Counted from the stretch's first letter, positions 38,129-47,482 are shown. The stretch is DNA of 64,000 nt from Azospirillum thiophilum (GCF_001305595.1 NZ_CP012402.1:889001-953000); one strand, 5' to 3'. Notes: generated from the letters alone by a model not told the origin. Numbers and translations: made by a program.

Positions 38129-39328
38129 ATGCTGGAACCGACGCTGAACTTCAGCCGGGCCGAGTACGCGGCGCGGCTGGACAAGACCCGTGCGGCCATG
38201 GACAAGGCCGGCATCGAGCTGCTGATCGTCACCGACCCGTCGAACATGGCCTGGCTGACCGGCTATGACGGCTGGTCCTTCTACGTCCACCAATGCGTGA
38301 TCGTGCCGCCGCAAGGCGACCCGCTCTGGTACGGCCGCGGCCAGGACGCCAACGGTGCCAAGCGCACCGCCTATCTCGCCCATGACGACATCATCGGCTA
38401 TCCCGACCATTACGTGCAGTCCACCGAACGCCACCCGATGGACCTGCTGTCGAAGATCCTGGAGGACCGCGGCTGGGGGGCGCTCGCCATCGGCGTCGAG
38501 ATGGACAATTACTGGTTCACCGCCGCTGCCTTCCAGTCTCTGACCACCCATCTGCCCAACGCCCGCTTCAGGAACGCGACGGCGCTGGTCAACTGGCAGC
38601 GCGCGGTGAAGAGTGCCCAGGAGCTCGACTACATGCGCAAGGCGGCGCGCATCGTCGAGGCGATGCATGCCCGCATCGTCGACCGGGTCGAGCCGGGAAT
38701 GCGCAAATGCGACCTCGTCGCCGAGATCTACGACGCCGGCATCCGCGGCGTGGCCGGCGCGGGGGGAACCGAGGGCTTCGGCGGTGACTACCCGGCCATC
38801 GTCCCGCTGTTGCCGTCGGGCGCCGATGCCTCGGCCCCGCATCTGACCTGGGACGACCGGCCGATGAAGCTCGGCGAGGGAACCTTCTTCGAGATTGCCG
38901 GCTGCTACAAGCGCTACCACTGCCCGCTGTCGCGCACCGTCTTCCTCGGCAAGCCGACCCAGGCCTTCCTCGACGCCGAGAAGGCGACGCTGGAGGGGAT
39001 GGAGGCCGGGCTCGCCGCCGCCAAGCCGGGCAACCTGTGCGAGGACATCGCCAACGCCTTCTTCGCCGTCCTGAAGAAGTACGGCATCACCAAGGACAAC
39101 CGCACCGGCTACCCGATCGGCCTCAGCTACCCGCCGGACTGGGGCGAGCGCACCATGAGCCTGCGTCCCGGCGACCGGACGGTGTTGGAACCCGGCATGA
39201 CGTTCCATTTCATGACCGGCCTGTGGCTGGAGGACATGGGGCTGGAGATCACCGAAAGCATCGCCATCACCGACAGCGGCGTCGAATGCCTCGCCGACGT
39301 GCCGCGCAAGCTGTTCGTGAAGGGCTGA
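38129..39328 (+). CDS. doeA: Ectoine hydrolase (DoeA/EutD, M24 peptidase family)
   Basis: 399-aa cytoplasmic enzyme opening the ectoine ring to N-acetyl-diaminobutyrate. Creatinase N-domain (about residues 10-160, DPSNMAWLTGYDGWSFYVHQ) and a pita-bread M24 domain (GTEGFGGDYPAIVPLLPSG; FEIAGCYKRYHCPLSRTVFL; GYPIGLSYPPDWGE). The classical five metal ligands of M24 peptidases are largely absent, as is typical of ectoine hydrolases. ATG 38129 follows a GAGAG box; the frame is open far upstream through eutC, which is only an overlap of the codon-biased other frame. Confidence 0.92.
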   Translation: MLEPTLNFSRAEYAARLDKTRAAMDKAGIELLIVTDPSNMAWLTGYDGWSFYVHQCVIVPPQGDPLWYGRGQDANGAKRTAYLAHDDIIGYPDHYVQSTERHPMDLLSKILEDRGWGALAIGVEMDNYWFTAAAFQSLTTHLPNARFRNATALVNWQRAVKSAQELDYMRKAARIVEAMHARIVDRVEPGMRKCDLVAEIYDAGIRGVAGAGGTEGFGGDYPAIVPLLPSGADASAPHLTWDDRPMKLGEGTFFEIAGCYKRYHCPLSRTVFLGKPTQAFLDAEKATLEGMEAGLAAAKPGNLCEDIANAFFAVLKKYGITKDNRTGYPIGLSYPPDWGERTMSLRPGDRTVLEPGMTFHFMTGLWLEDMGLEITESIAITDSGVECLADVPRKLFVKG

Positions 39329-39333
39329 CGACG

Positions 39334-40359
39334 ATGCCCGCAATGACGGCGACCGCCACGCTTGCCCCCTCCCCCGTCATGCCGACCGTCGACTTCGAGC
39401 GCGACGGCGTGCAGCACGGCTTCCTGCGGCTGCCCTACAGCCGGGACGATTCCGCCTGGGGCTCGGTGATGACCCCGATCACCGTGGTCCGCAACGGATC
39501 CGGCCCGACCGCGCTGCTGACCGGGGCCAACCACGGCGACGAGTATGAGGGCGCGGTCGCGCTGTTCGACCTCGCCCGGTCGCTGACCGCCGACCGGGTC
39601 GCCGGCCGGGTCATCATCGTCCCGGCGATGAATTATCCGGCCTTCCAGGCGGGCACCCGCACCTCGCCCATCGACAGGGGCAACCTGAACCGCAGCTTTC
39701 CGGGACGCCCGGACGGCACGGTGACGCAGAAGATCGCGGATTACTTCAACCGCGTGCTTCTGCCGATGGCCGATCTGGTGATGGACATCCATTCCGGCGG
39801 CAAGACGCTGGATTTCGTGCCCTTCGCCGCTGCCCACATCCTGCCCGACAAGGACCAGGAGGCGCGCTGCTTCGCCGCAGTGGCGGCCTTCGCCGCGCCC
39901 TATTCCATGCGCATGCTGGAGATCGACGCGGTCGGCATGTACGACACCGCGGCGGAGGAGCAGGGCAAGATCTTCGTCACCACCGAGCTGGGTGGCGGCG
40001 GCACCGGCCGGGCGGAGACCATCGCCATCGCCAAGCGCGGCGTCCGCAACGTCCTGCGCCATGCCGGCATCCTGGCGGACGGCCAAGCGGTGGAGAAGGC
40101 GCCCGGCCGCTGGCTCGACATGCCGTCGGCCGACTGCTTCCGCTTCGCCGAGGACAGCGGCCTGATCGAAGCCTGCGTCGATCTGGGCCAGCCGGTGCGG
40201 GCGGGCGACCTGCTGGCCCGCATCCACCCCATCGGCCGCACCGGGCTGGCGCCCGCCGAATACCGGGCGGCGCTGGACGGCATCCTGGCCGCCCGCCATT
40301 TCCCCGGCCTGGTCAAGGCCGGCGACTGCATCGCGGTGGTCGGAACGGTCGAGGACTGA
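39334..40359 (+). CDS. doeB: N-alpha-acetyl-L-2,4-diaminobutyrate deacetylase (DoeB/EutE)
   Basis: 341-aa zinc hydrolase of the AstE/AspA (succinylglutamate desuccinylase) family. Zinc ligands in GANHGDEYEG (His and Glu) and in MDIHSGGKT (His); the RGNLNRSFPG substrate loop and a TELGGGGTG catalytic Glu segment follow. It produces L-2,4-diaminobutyrate and acetate from the DoeA product, feeding DoeD. Starts 5 bp after the doeA stop. Confidence 0.92.
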   Translation: MPAMTATATLAPSPVMPTVDFERDGVQHGFLRLPYSRDDSAWGSVMTPITVVRNGSGPTALLTGANHGDEYEGAVALFDLARSLTADRVAGRVIIVPAMNYPAFQAGTRTSPIDRGNLNRSFPGRPDGTVTQKIADYFNRVLLPMADLVMDIHSGGKTLDFVPFAAAHILPDKDQEARCFAAVAAFAAPYSMRMLEIDAVGMYDTAAEEQGKIFVTTELGGGGTGRAETIAIAKRGVRNVLRHAGILADGQAVEKAPGRWLDMPSADCFRFAEDSGLIEACVDLGQPVRAGDLLARIHPIGRTGLAPAEYRAALDGILAARHFPGLVKAGDCIAVVGTVED

Positions 40360-40392
40360 CGTCGAAGGACCGACCGCCGCCACCGCCTGGAA

Positions 40393-40413
40393 CCCGCCCC
40401 GGAAGAGGGCGGG
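40393..40413 (+). other. Intercistronic hairpin between doeB and ehuB
   Basis: CCCGCCC (40393-40399) and GGGCGGG (40407-40413) form a stable stem with a 7-base loop, 34 bp after doeB. No U-run follows. Because ehuB stands alone after a 153-bp gap, the hairpin may be a partial terminator or a processing/stability element allowing higher ehuB mRNA levels. Confidence 0.5.
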
Positions 40414-40512
40414 CATGCTGAAGAACGGGATCGACACCGACCAAACAGGGGCCGGCGTACCGACGGGGGCGCCGGCCGGGCACTCATCGAAACACGAAAA
40501 GGGACGGCCGAC

Positions 40513-41370
40513 ATGAAACACTCCACCATCGCCCGCAAGCTGGGTATCATCGCGGCCGCAACGGCGGCATCGATGACGCTCGCCGCACCGGCGCTCGCCG
40601 CCGACACGCTGGAGACGCTGCGCGAGCAGGGCTTCGCCCGCATCGGCATCGCCAACGAGCCGCCCTATACCGCCGTCAAGCCCGACGGCACCGTGTCGGG
40701 CGCCGCCCCCGACGTCGCCCGTGCGGTGATGAAGAAGCTGGGGGTCGATGACGTCGTCGCCTCGATCTCCGAATATGGCGCGATGATCCCCGGCCTGCAG
40801 GCCCGCCGCTTCGACGCCGTCACCGCCGGCCTGTTCATGAAGCCGGAGCGCTGCAAGGCCGTCGCCTATTCCGAGCCGATCCTCTGCGACGCCGAAGCCT
40901 TCGCCCTGAAGAAGGGCAATCCGCTGAACCTGGCCTCCTACGAGGACATCGCCAAGAACCCCAAGGCCAGGATCGGCGCTCCCGGCGGCGGCACCGAGGA
41001 AAAGCTGGCGCTGCAGGCCGGCGTGCCGCGCGACCGCGTCATCGTGGTCCCCGATCCGCAGAGCGGCCTGAAGATGCTCCAGGACGGCCGCATCGACGTC
41101 TATTCGCTGCCGGTGCTGTCGATCAACGATCTGGTGGCCAAGGCCAAGGATCCGAACGTCGAGGTGGTCGCCCCGGTCAAGGGCGCCCCGGTCTATTGCG
41201 ACGGCGCCGCCTTCCGCAAGCAGGACACCGCGCTGCGCGATGCGTTCGACAAGGTGTTGGCCGAGATGAAGGCGTCCGGCGAGTTCGCGAAGATCATCGA
41301 GCCCTACGGCTTCTCCGCCGAGGCGGCGAAGCAGACCTCGCGCGAGAAGCTCTGCGCCGCCTCCAACTGA
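40513..41370 (+). CDS. ehuB: Ectoine/hydroxyectoine ABC transporter substrate-binding protein
   Basis: 285-aa periplasmic binding protein. Sec signal peptide (basic MKHSTIARK, hydrophobic core, cleavage after PALAA near residue 29). The mature protein is of the polar amino-acid binding family: FARIGIANEPPYTAVKPDG, GAAPDVARAVMKKLG, MIPGLQARRFDAVTAGLFMKPERC, PGGGTEEKLAL. Assigned to EhuB by being the only binding protein in the ehu operon. In the common gene order ehuB is near the beginning; here it is last, after doeB, with AAAGGGA as ribosome site. Confidence 0.9.
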   Translation: MKHSTIARKLGIIAAATAASMTLAAPALAADTLETLREQGFARIGIANEPPYTAVKPDGTVSGAAPDVARAVMKKLGVDDVVASISEYGAMIPGLQARRFDAVTAGLFMKPERCKAVAYSEPILCDAEAFALKKGNPLNLASYEDIAKNPKARIGAPGGGTEEKLALQAGVPRDRVIVVPDPQSGLKMLQDGRIDVYSLPVLSINDLVAKAKDPNVEVVAPVKGAPVYCDGAAFRKQDTALRDAFDKVLAEMKASGEFAKIIEPYGFSAEAAKQTSREKLCAASN

Positions 41371-41382
41371 GCGGCCCTGCCA

Positions 41383-41419
41383 CCGCGACGGCCCGGACCG
41401 AACTTTCGGGCCCTCGCGG
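41383..41419. terminator. Bidirectional terminator hairpin between ehuB and the PucR-type gene
   Basis: Arms CCGCGA-C-GGCCCG (from 41383) and CGGGCC-C-TCGCGG (to 41419) pair with one mismatch around a short AT-containing loop. It lies between two convergent stops and just touches the 3' end... of the regulator gene, so it can end both transcripts. Confidence 0.6.
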
Positions 41420-41422
41420 CGA

Positions 41423-43216
41423 TCAGGCGCTCCGGTCGATGATCCCGCTGAGGTGAACGGCGAGTTCGACGGAAAAGCGCCGGTCGGGGCTCTCCACGTC
41501 GATGCCGAACAGCTCGGCGATGCGCGTCAGCCGATAGCGCAGCGTGGTGACATGCACGCCGAGCAGGTCGGAACAGGCCTTGGTCCGGCATCCGGCCTTC
41601 AGATAGGCGGCGAGCGTCTCCATGTAGGGCGTCCCGTGCCGGCGGTCGTACTCGATCAGGCCGCCGATGCTGTCGGCGACATAGCCGCGCACCTCATCAG
41701 TGCTGGCCGCGGCCAGCAGCATGGGCAGCGGGCCGAACTGACGAGTGTCCAGCACGCCGGAACGGCCGAACTCCTCGGCGATGCGGATCATCCGCCAGGA
41801 CCGTTCCCACGCCTCCGCATAGTCCGGAGGCGACGCGCAGCGGCCCGTGAGCAGGACGAAGGGTTCGACCTGCAGGATGCCGGCGATGTCGCGCACGATC
41901 TGCGCCATCAGCCGCTTGACCGGCCCCTGGCTGCGCTCGTCGGTCGCGGGAATGAGGCAGACCAGCCCGGCCGGAACGGCGACGAGCGTGCCGGCGACGC
42001 CGTGCAGCGGCAGCAGCCGCTGGACCGGAAGATGGAGGTCGGCCGCCGCGCTGACCGCCTTCGGGCTGCGGTCGGGCAGGCCGACCACGATCATCTGGGA
42101 CGGCAGGTCGAGGTTGAGGCCGAGCCGCAGGGCGCGCTGGCCGATGTCGCGGTGATCCCGCCAGCGACGTTCCACCAGTTCCAGGAACAGGTCGGTGAGC
42201 GTCCGGTTCTCGTAGCGGAAGCGGATGACGTTGCGCAGCATCTGGATGCTGAGCGCGTGCTTGATGCCGTCGAGCAGGAGCTGGTCGGCCTGGCCGTAGG
42301 GCTGGGCGCCCGGAAAGATCATCAGCGCGCCGACCGTCTCGCCATCGGCGGTCAGCGGGTCGATGCGCGGCGCGGTGCGGATGCGCTTGCCGCCGACCTC
42401 CCAGAACAGGGTCGGCACGGTGGCTACGGGGTGGTCGACGGCATCGCGCGCCGCCTTCATGATGGCGGGGCCGAGGCTGGCCGCGACCGCGGCCTGCCAG
42501 TCGGCGTCGGCGATGCCGCTGCCGCAGGGCGCGCGGTCGGCGGTGACGAGGTTGGCGGTGAAGTCGACGATGACGATGGAATAGGGCAGCAGGTCGCGGA
42601 TGCGCGGCAGGAGCGTGGCCATCGCCCCATCCTCCAGCGCCTGGCGCAGCAGCGAGGTATGGACCTCCAGCGCCCGTTGCAGCCGCTCGGCGGCCAGGGT
42701 TTCCTCGCGCAGCCGGCGCTGGCGCTCCACCGCGATCTCGCCAAGCTGGACGATCATGCCGATGAAGGTCAGATCCTCTTCGCTCACCTCGGCGATGGCG
42801 CGGGACACGACGCTGAGCACCAGCGGCCGGCCGTCGTCGTCGGTGCAGTTCATCGGCACGACCAGCACGCTGTGGTAGTCGCGCTCGAACGCCTCCCGTC
42901 GATAGCCGGGGAACTCCTCCGACACCCGGGCGTCGCGGATGAACACCGGCTCGTTCCGCCGCAGGGCGACCAGCGACGGGCTGGTCGCCAGCTCCCAGCG
43001 GTCGGGCAACGGGCGCTGGATCAGCGTCGGATCATGGCGGACGACGACCAGGGCATGGCCATGCTCGACATCCACCGCCATGATCGATCCCATCGACCAG
43101 TTGGCATGCCGGCAGGCGGCCAGGACCAGGCGCTGGAGCACCGTCGCCAAATCCCCGCCTGAATTGATCAGGCTTGCCACCACCCGCAGCGACTGGATAC
43201 GCGACGTCTCGACCAA
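41423..43216 (-). CDS. PucR/CdaR-type transcriptional regulator with GAF domain
   Basis: 597 aa. N-terminal GAF-like sensor (about residues 10-170), a central region ending in a short helical linker, and a C-terminal PucR-type helix-turn-helix (CRTKACSDLLGVHVTTLRYRLTRI) close to residue 560. Such activators control purine, sugar-acid or aromatic catabolism. Start codon is TTG 43216 directly behind GGAGG; no better ATG is near. It is the last gene of the minus-strand catabolic block and is convergent with ehuB, so it more likely serves that block than ectoine use. Effector unknown. Confidence 0.82.
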   Translation of the reverse strand: MVETSRIQSLRVVASLINSGGDLATVLQRLVLAACRHANWSMGSIMAVDVEHGHALVVVRHDPTLIQRPLPDRWELATSPSLVALRRNEPVFIRDARVSEEFPGYRREAFERDYHSVLVVPMNCTDDDGRPLVLSVVSRAIAEVSEEDLTFIGMIVQLGEIAVERQRRLREETLAAERLQRALEVHTSLLRQALEDGAMATLLPRIRDLLPYSIVIVDFTANLVTADRAPCGSGIADADWQAAVAASLGPAIMKAARDAVDHPVATVPTLFWEVGGKRIRTAPRIDPLTADGETVGALMIFPGAQPYGQADQLLLDGIKHALSIQMLRNVIRFRYENRTLTDLFLELVERRWRDHRDIGQRALRLGLNLDLPSQMIVVGLPDRSPKAVSAAADLHLPVQRLLPLHGVAGTLVAVPAGLVCLIPATDERSQGPVKRLMAQIVRDIAGILQVEPFVLLTGRCASPPDYAEAWERSWRMIRIAEEFGRSGVLDTRQFGPLPMLLAAASTDEVRGYVADSIGGLIEYDRRHGTPYMETLAAYLKAGCRTKACSDLLGVHVTTLRYRLTRIAELFGIDVESPDRRFSVELAVHLSGIIDRSA

Positions 43217-43297
43217 GATTCCTCCGCCGGTGGGGCAGGTCCACTCTAAACCCGCCCGACTCTAACCCGACACCGATACTCGGAAAAGGCTGGAACG

Positions 43298-44620
43298 TCA
43301 GCGCCCTTCCGGCGGTTCCATGCCCGGCTGTCCGCTGCCCGGATGGTCGGTGGCGGAATGCGGGTTGGAAATCGCGGCGCCGGTCATGCTGTCGGGGGGC
43401 AGCGGGCGGAAGGGCGGACGTCCGGGCCGGTGCTCCCGCTCCCGCAGCATGCGGCGGATCAGGACGAAGCCGGCCAGCCCAGCACAGCCGGCGGCGGCAT
43501 AGACGAACAGGCCGGACGGGCCGAACGCCTCCATCAGCAGGGCGCCCGGAACGGGGCCTACCATCGCTCCGGCCGCCCAGACGATCAGCAGGCCGCTGAC
43601 CGTCGGCACGATACGGCCCGGCGGCACCACGTCGCAGGCGTGGGCGACGCACAGGGCGTAGAGGCACAGGAGCTGACTGCCCCACAGGGCGAAGCCCGCC
43701 CATACGACCCATGCCGGGCTTCCGGCCGGCAACAACGCCAATCCGGCCGACAGGATAGTCCCGACAACCGCCACCGCCGCAATCACGATGCGCCGGTCCC
43801 GCCGGTCCGACAGCAGGCCGAGCGGCCATTGGGCGAGAAGGCTGCCGCCCTGGAGCGCGACGAGCAGCGCCGCGGCGGCCGATTCCGACAGGCCGACGCG
43901 CAGCCCGTACAGCGGGGCGAACGCCATCATCGTGCCGGTCACGACGCCGACCGCGAAGCAGCCGACCAGGGCGGACGGCGCCACCCGGAACAGCTGCCGC
44001 AAATCGAGCGTGACGGCCGTCGGCAGGGCCGGAAGAGCCGGCCGGGCGACGGCGACCGGCAGCACCGACAGCAGGATCAGCAGGATCAGCAGCCGGAACG
44101 GCTGGTCGCCGCCGGGGTCGATCAGGAGGGGGCCGGCCATCAGCGCCAGCTTGGTGGTGACCATGTAGACCGCCAGGATCCGGCCGCGGTTGCCGTCCTG
44201 CGATCCCGAGCCGATCCAACCCTCGATCACGGTGAACAGCCCGGCGAAGCCCACGCCAGTCGCCGCCCGCAGCAGGATCCAGCCGATCCGGCCGTCGGCC
44301 AGCGGCAAGGCCAGGGCCAGGATCGCCATCAGGGCGGCCAGCCCGGCATAGGCGCGGACGAAGCCGAGCTTGCGGACCACCCTGGGGGCGATCAGGCAGC
44401 CGGCGGCGAAGCCGACGCCGTAGCCGGACGCGACCATGCCGATGTCGGCCGCCGACAGACCCTGGGCCTGCATGCGCAGCGGCAGAAGGGCCTGGAGCAG
44501 CCCGTTGCCCGCCTGCATCAGGACGGCGGCCGACATGACCGGCAGCAGCGGCGGCATCAACAGCCGTGTCCCCGGCCGGCCGGCGGCAGCCCGTCGCGGG
44601 CCGGCCTGTGGGACGAACAT
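43298..44620 (-). CDS. Major facilitator superfamily transporter (YcaD-like)
   Basis: 440-aa inner-membrane protein with 12 hydrophobic segments; MFS loop motif between segments 2 and 3 (GCLIAPRVVRKLGFVR) and again between 8 and 9 (AQWPLGLLSDRRDRR), VIEGWIGSGSQDGNRGR central segment typical of the YcaD/UMF-type group. A hydrophilic Pro-rich tail ends the protein. ATG 44557 (MPPLLPVMSAAVL) is an equally possible start since neither has a strong ribosome site. Could export or import a product of the neighbouring pathway; substrate unknown. Confidence 0.82.
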   Translation of the reverse strand: MFVPQAGPRRAAAGRPGTRLLMPPLLPVMSAAVLMQAGNGLLQALLPLRMQAQGLSAADIGMVASGYGVGFAAGCLIAPRVVRKLGFVRAYAGLAALMAILALALPLADGRIGWILLRAATGVGFAGLFTVIEGWIGSGSQDGNRGRILAVYMVTTKLALMAGPLLIDPGGDQPFRLLILLILLSVLPVAVARPALPALPTAVTLDLRQLFRVAPSALVGCFAVGVVTGTMMAFAPLYGLRVGLSESAAAALLVALQGGSLLAQWPLGLLSDRRDRRIVIAAVAVVGTILSAGLALLPAGSPAWVVWAGFALWGSQLLCLYALCVAHACDVVPPGRIVPTVSGLLIVWAAGAMVGPVPGALLMEAFGPSGLFVYAAAGCAGLAGFVLIRRMLREREHRPGRPPFRPLPPDSMTGAAISNPHSATDHPGSGQPGMEPPEGR

Positions 44621-44703
44621 TGCAGCGGCATATCGGAAGAGCCATTGGTTTCATGCCGGGGGCGGCCCGGTCCGGAGGATGGCGGCGCCGGCTGCCGGAA
44701 TCG

Positions 44704-45300
44704 TCAGCGGGCGCCGGCCTTTTCGGCCTCCATCTCCTCCATGTCAAGGAAACGGTCGCCGATGCGCGGGTGGGCGCGGCTGCCGTCCGACGCGCCGATG
44801 GCGACCAGCAGCTCGTCGGGGCCCGGAGCGTCGGGAACCTGGAAGTTGGCGGTCAGGAAATGCGCCCGCTTGCCGGTCTCCGTCTTGTGGATCATCGGCA
44901 GGGCGAGCAGCGCACCCGGGGCGTTGCGGGTGTTGGTGAAGCTGAGGAAGGTGGTCCCCTGCGCCGCCTCGCGGAACATGTTGCCGAAGCGCAGCGTGTG
45001 GATCAGGGCCGAGGCGTGTTCGATCTCGCCGTTGACGCCGACGGAAGCGGCCTTGCCATAGGCCTGGATGCGCCCGGCCGGCATCAGGGCGACGAGGCGC
45101 CGCGTCATCTCGGCCCCCAGCACCGGCGCCACGCGCAGGATCTCCGGCCGAAGATTCTCGACGAAGCCCTGGCCGGTCCAGGGGTTGCGCAGCACGGCGG
45201 CGACCACGACCGAGGTGATCGGCCGTTCGGCCGGCTTGCCGCCCTCGACGATGGTCTCCTCGATGAAGGTGGAAATCTTGCGCAGTCCGATGTCCATCAT
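44704..45300 (-). CDS. AA_synth (DUF1185) family protein
   Basis: 198 aa, called 'amino acid synthesis family' although no reaction is established. Family pattern visible: RKISTFIEETIVEGGKP, VVAAVLRNPWTGQGF, YGKAASVGVNGEIEHASALI, TFLSFTNTRNAPGALLALPM. Probably a cytoplasmic enzyme of small-molecule catabolism because members usually sit next to flavin monooxygenases and ABC importers, as here. Two consecutive ATG codons (45300, 45297) follow an AGGA. Downstream of proX on the same strand across a 104-bp gap. Confidence 0.8.
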   Translation of the reverse strand: MMDIGLRKISTFIEETIVEGGKPAERPITSVVVAAVLRNPWTGQGFVENLRPEILRVAPVLGAEMTRRLVALMPAGRIQAYGKAASVGVNGEIEHASALIHTLRFGNMFREAAQGTTFLSFTNTRNAPGALLALPMIHKTETGKRAHFLTANFQVPDAPGPDELLVAIGASDGSRAHPRIGDRFLDMEEMEAEKAGAR

Positions 45301-45380
45301 GTCCTGTCCGATTTTCCTGGTTCCGGTCCCGGCGCCTGCCGGACCATGTCGGCCGGACCTGGGGGCCCGGCCGGCGGCTT

Positions 45381-45397
45381 CGCGAGTGGGGCTCGCG
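45381..45397 (-). other. Intercistronic hairpin between proX-like gene and DUF1185 gene
   Basis: CGCGAG and CTCGCG arms around a short TGGGG loop, embedded in a very GC-rich segment with further self-complementarity (GGGCCCGG). No U-run. It sits just after the stop of the binding-protein gene on the minus strand and could stabilise that message relative to downstream genes. Confidence 0.4.
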
Positions 45398-45404
45398 TGG
45401 CGCC

Positions 45405-46445
45405 TCAGCTTGCCGCCCTGGCGCTGGCGATCCACTGCTCGAAGGTCGGCTTGTTGGCGGAGAGCCAGTCCTGGGCGAGCGCGCGGATGTGGCTCTCGCT
45501 GGCGCCCTTCTCGCTGATGGCGCGTTCCCAGCCGGCCCAGGTCTGCAACGGGAAGCCGATGGACTCGACCAACGCCTTCACTGCGGGGTTGGCGGCGACG
45601 AACTCCCGGTTGGCGACGGTGCTCCAGTTCCACGAGGCCATGGCCATCCGGCAGGGATCGGCGCCGCCGGCGCAGCCCGACACGCCCTTGACGAGCGCCG
45701 TGCCCTTGTTGGGCACCGACGGCGGCAGGGCGTCGAACGGGGTGGGCAGCCACACGACGTCCTTGCCGGGGACCAGGGTGTTGGTGACCCAGGACGGGCT
45801 CCAGGCATAGAAGAAGGCCGGATCGCCGCGGCGGACACGGGCGACCGCCTCGACCATCAGCGGCTCGTACTTGCCGCGGACGGAGGTCACCGTGTCCTTC
45901 AGGCCGAACTTGTCGAGCTGGTAGTCAACCACGTCGCCACAACTCCAGCCGGGATCGCAGTTGACCAGATCCGCCTTGCCGCCCTTGCCGAACAGCGCCG
46001 CGATCTTCGGATCCTTCATCTGCTCCAGCGAGGTGATGTGGTGGGCGTCGGCCGTCTTCTTGTCGATCAGGTAGCCGTTGACGCCGCCCTCCTTGATCAG
46101 GCCGCCGCCGACGATCATCGCCTGCTGCTCCACCTTGCGGAAAGCGGGCTCGCGCTGGGGGAAGTTGATGTCGGTGGCGATGTCGAGGTCGCCCTGCGCC
46201 GCCGCCTGGAAGAACAGGGTCGTGCTGAGCGTGCTGAGCTTGACCGAGTAGCCCAGCTCCTTGAAGGCGGCGGAGACGATCTGCGCGGTGACGTAGTTGG
46301 CGCCCAGGCTGTCCGATTGGGCGTAGCGGATGGTCTTGCCCTTGCCGGGCTGGTCGGCCGCCAGCGACGGCTGGACGCAGGCCGCAGCGAGGAGGGCGGC
46401 GACGGATAGGGATTTGAGGACGGATCTGGCAGTGAAAAGGGACAT
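45405..46445 (-). CDS. Betaine-type ABC transporter substrate-binding protein (ProX-like)
   Basis: 346 aa, periplasmic. Sec signal peptide (FTARSVLKSLSVAALLAAACV, cleavage after SLAA near residue 30). OpuAC/ProX family features: two disulfide-type pairs CDPGWSC and CAGGADPC, and WSPSWVTNTL with the Trp residues that usually cage a quaternary ammonium. GAGGAG stands before ATG 46445; the upstream extension to 46508 overlaps proW. Ligand is expected to be a betaine-like cation, not determined here. Confidence 0.88.
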   Translation of the reverse strand: MSLFTARSVLKSLSVAALLAAACVQPSLAADQPGKGKTIRYAQSDSLGANYVTAQIVSAAFKELGYSVKLSTLSTTLFFQAAAQGDLDIATDINFPQREPAFRKVEQQAMIVGGGLIKEGGVNGYLIDKKTADAHHITSLEQMKDPKIAALFGKGGKADLVNCDPGWSCGDVVDYQLDKFGLKDTVTSVRGKYEPLMVEAVARVRRGDPAFFYAWSPSWVTNTLVPGKDVVWLPTPFDALPPSVPNKGTALVKGVSGCAGGADPCRMAMASWNWSTVANREFVAANPAVKALVESIGFPLQTWAGWERAISEKGASESHIRALAQDWLSANKPTFEQWIASARAAS

Positions 46446-46504
46446 GGCGGTCTCCTCGAACGGGGTCGGGACGGAACTCTTGCGGATCGGGGCCCGGGTA
46501 GGGA

Positions 46505-47482
46505 TCACTGGTCGGGGTTGGCCACGGCCGGACCGGAAATGGCCGGATTTGCAACGGCCTGCCTACCGACGGGCTTGTCCTCCGCCAGCCGGCCGAAGCC
46601 GACGAGGGCGCGCAGGCTGCGGAGCAGCGGGCGCCCGCCGGGGCCGCCGGGCTGGGCCAGCTTCTGGGTGATGCGGTCGAGCATCATCGCCAGCAGGACG
46701 ATGGCGATGCCGCCCACCGCGGCCCGGCCGACGTCGAGCCGCCCGAGGCCCTGGAGCACCACCAGCCCCAGCCCTTCCGCCCCGATCATGGCGACGACGA
46801 CCGACATGACCATCGCGGTCAGCACCGTCTGGTTCAGGCCGCCGAGGATGGTCGGCACGGCCAGCGGAAGCTGGACCTCCCACAGGAGCTGCCGCTTGGT
46901 GGCGCCGAAGGCGAGGCCGGCCTCGACCATCTCGGTCTCGACCATGCGGATGCCGAGGTTGGTGAAGCGGATCAGCGGCGGGGCCGCCGCCGTCACCACG
47001 GCCACCTCGCCCGGCACGGTGCCGACGCCGAACAGCATCACCACAGGCACCAGATACACGAAGGTCGGGGTGGTCTGCATGATGTCGAGGACCGGTCGGA
47101 CCACGCCCCATATCCGGTCGCTGCGGGCGCAGGCGATGCCGATCGGGATGCCGACCACCGCACAGATGACGATGGCGGTGGTGATCAGCGACAGGGTCGT
47201 CATCGCTTCCGACCACAACCCCAGCGCCGCGATGGCGACCAGGGCGATGGCGGTGAAACAGGCCACTCCCAGGCTGGCCAGCCGCCAGGCCAGCAGCACC
47301 GCCAGCACCAGGAAGGCGAGGAAGGGGATTTCCTGCAGAAGGTAGATGTTGAGGGTCAGGACATACTCGACCGGCCATTTGATGGCGAGGAACAGCGGAC
47401 GCAGGTTCAACGCGATCCAGGCGACGCCGTCCTGGATCCAGCTTTCGACCGGGAAGACGTTCAGGTCGTCGGCGTCAAGCAT
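46505..47482 (-). CDS. Betaine-type ABC transporter permease (ProW-like)
   Basis: 325-aa inner-membrane protein with about seven hydrophobic segments. ProW/OpuAB features: long N-terminal region before the first membrane segment, PVLDIMQTTPTFVYLVPVVMLFG, EAGLAFGATKRQLLWEVQLP EAA loop, and MVMSVVVAMIGAEGLGLVVLQGL. It overlaps the ATPase gene by 8 bp, so translation is coupled. The hydrophilic tail of some 30 residues (VGRQAVANPAISGPAVANPDQ is low-complexity) has no family counterpart. Confidence 0.9.
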   Translation of the reverse strand: MLDADDLNVFPVESWIQDGVAWIALNLRPLFLAIKWPVEYVLTLNIYLLQEIPFLAFLVLAVLLAWRLASLGVACFTAIALVAIAALGLWSEAMTTLSLITTAIVICAVVGIPIGIACARSDRIWGVVRPVLDIMQTTPTFVYLVPVVMLFGVGTVPGEVAVVTAAAPPLIRFTNLGIRMVETEMVEAGLAFGATKRQLLWEVQLPLAVPTILGGLNQTVLTAMVMSVVVAMIGAEGLGLVVLQGLGRLDVGRAAVGGIAIVLLAMMLDRITQKLAQPGGPGGRPLLRSLRALVGFGRLAEDKPVGRQAVANPAISGPAVANPDQ

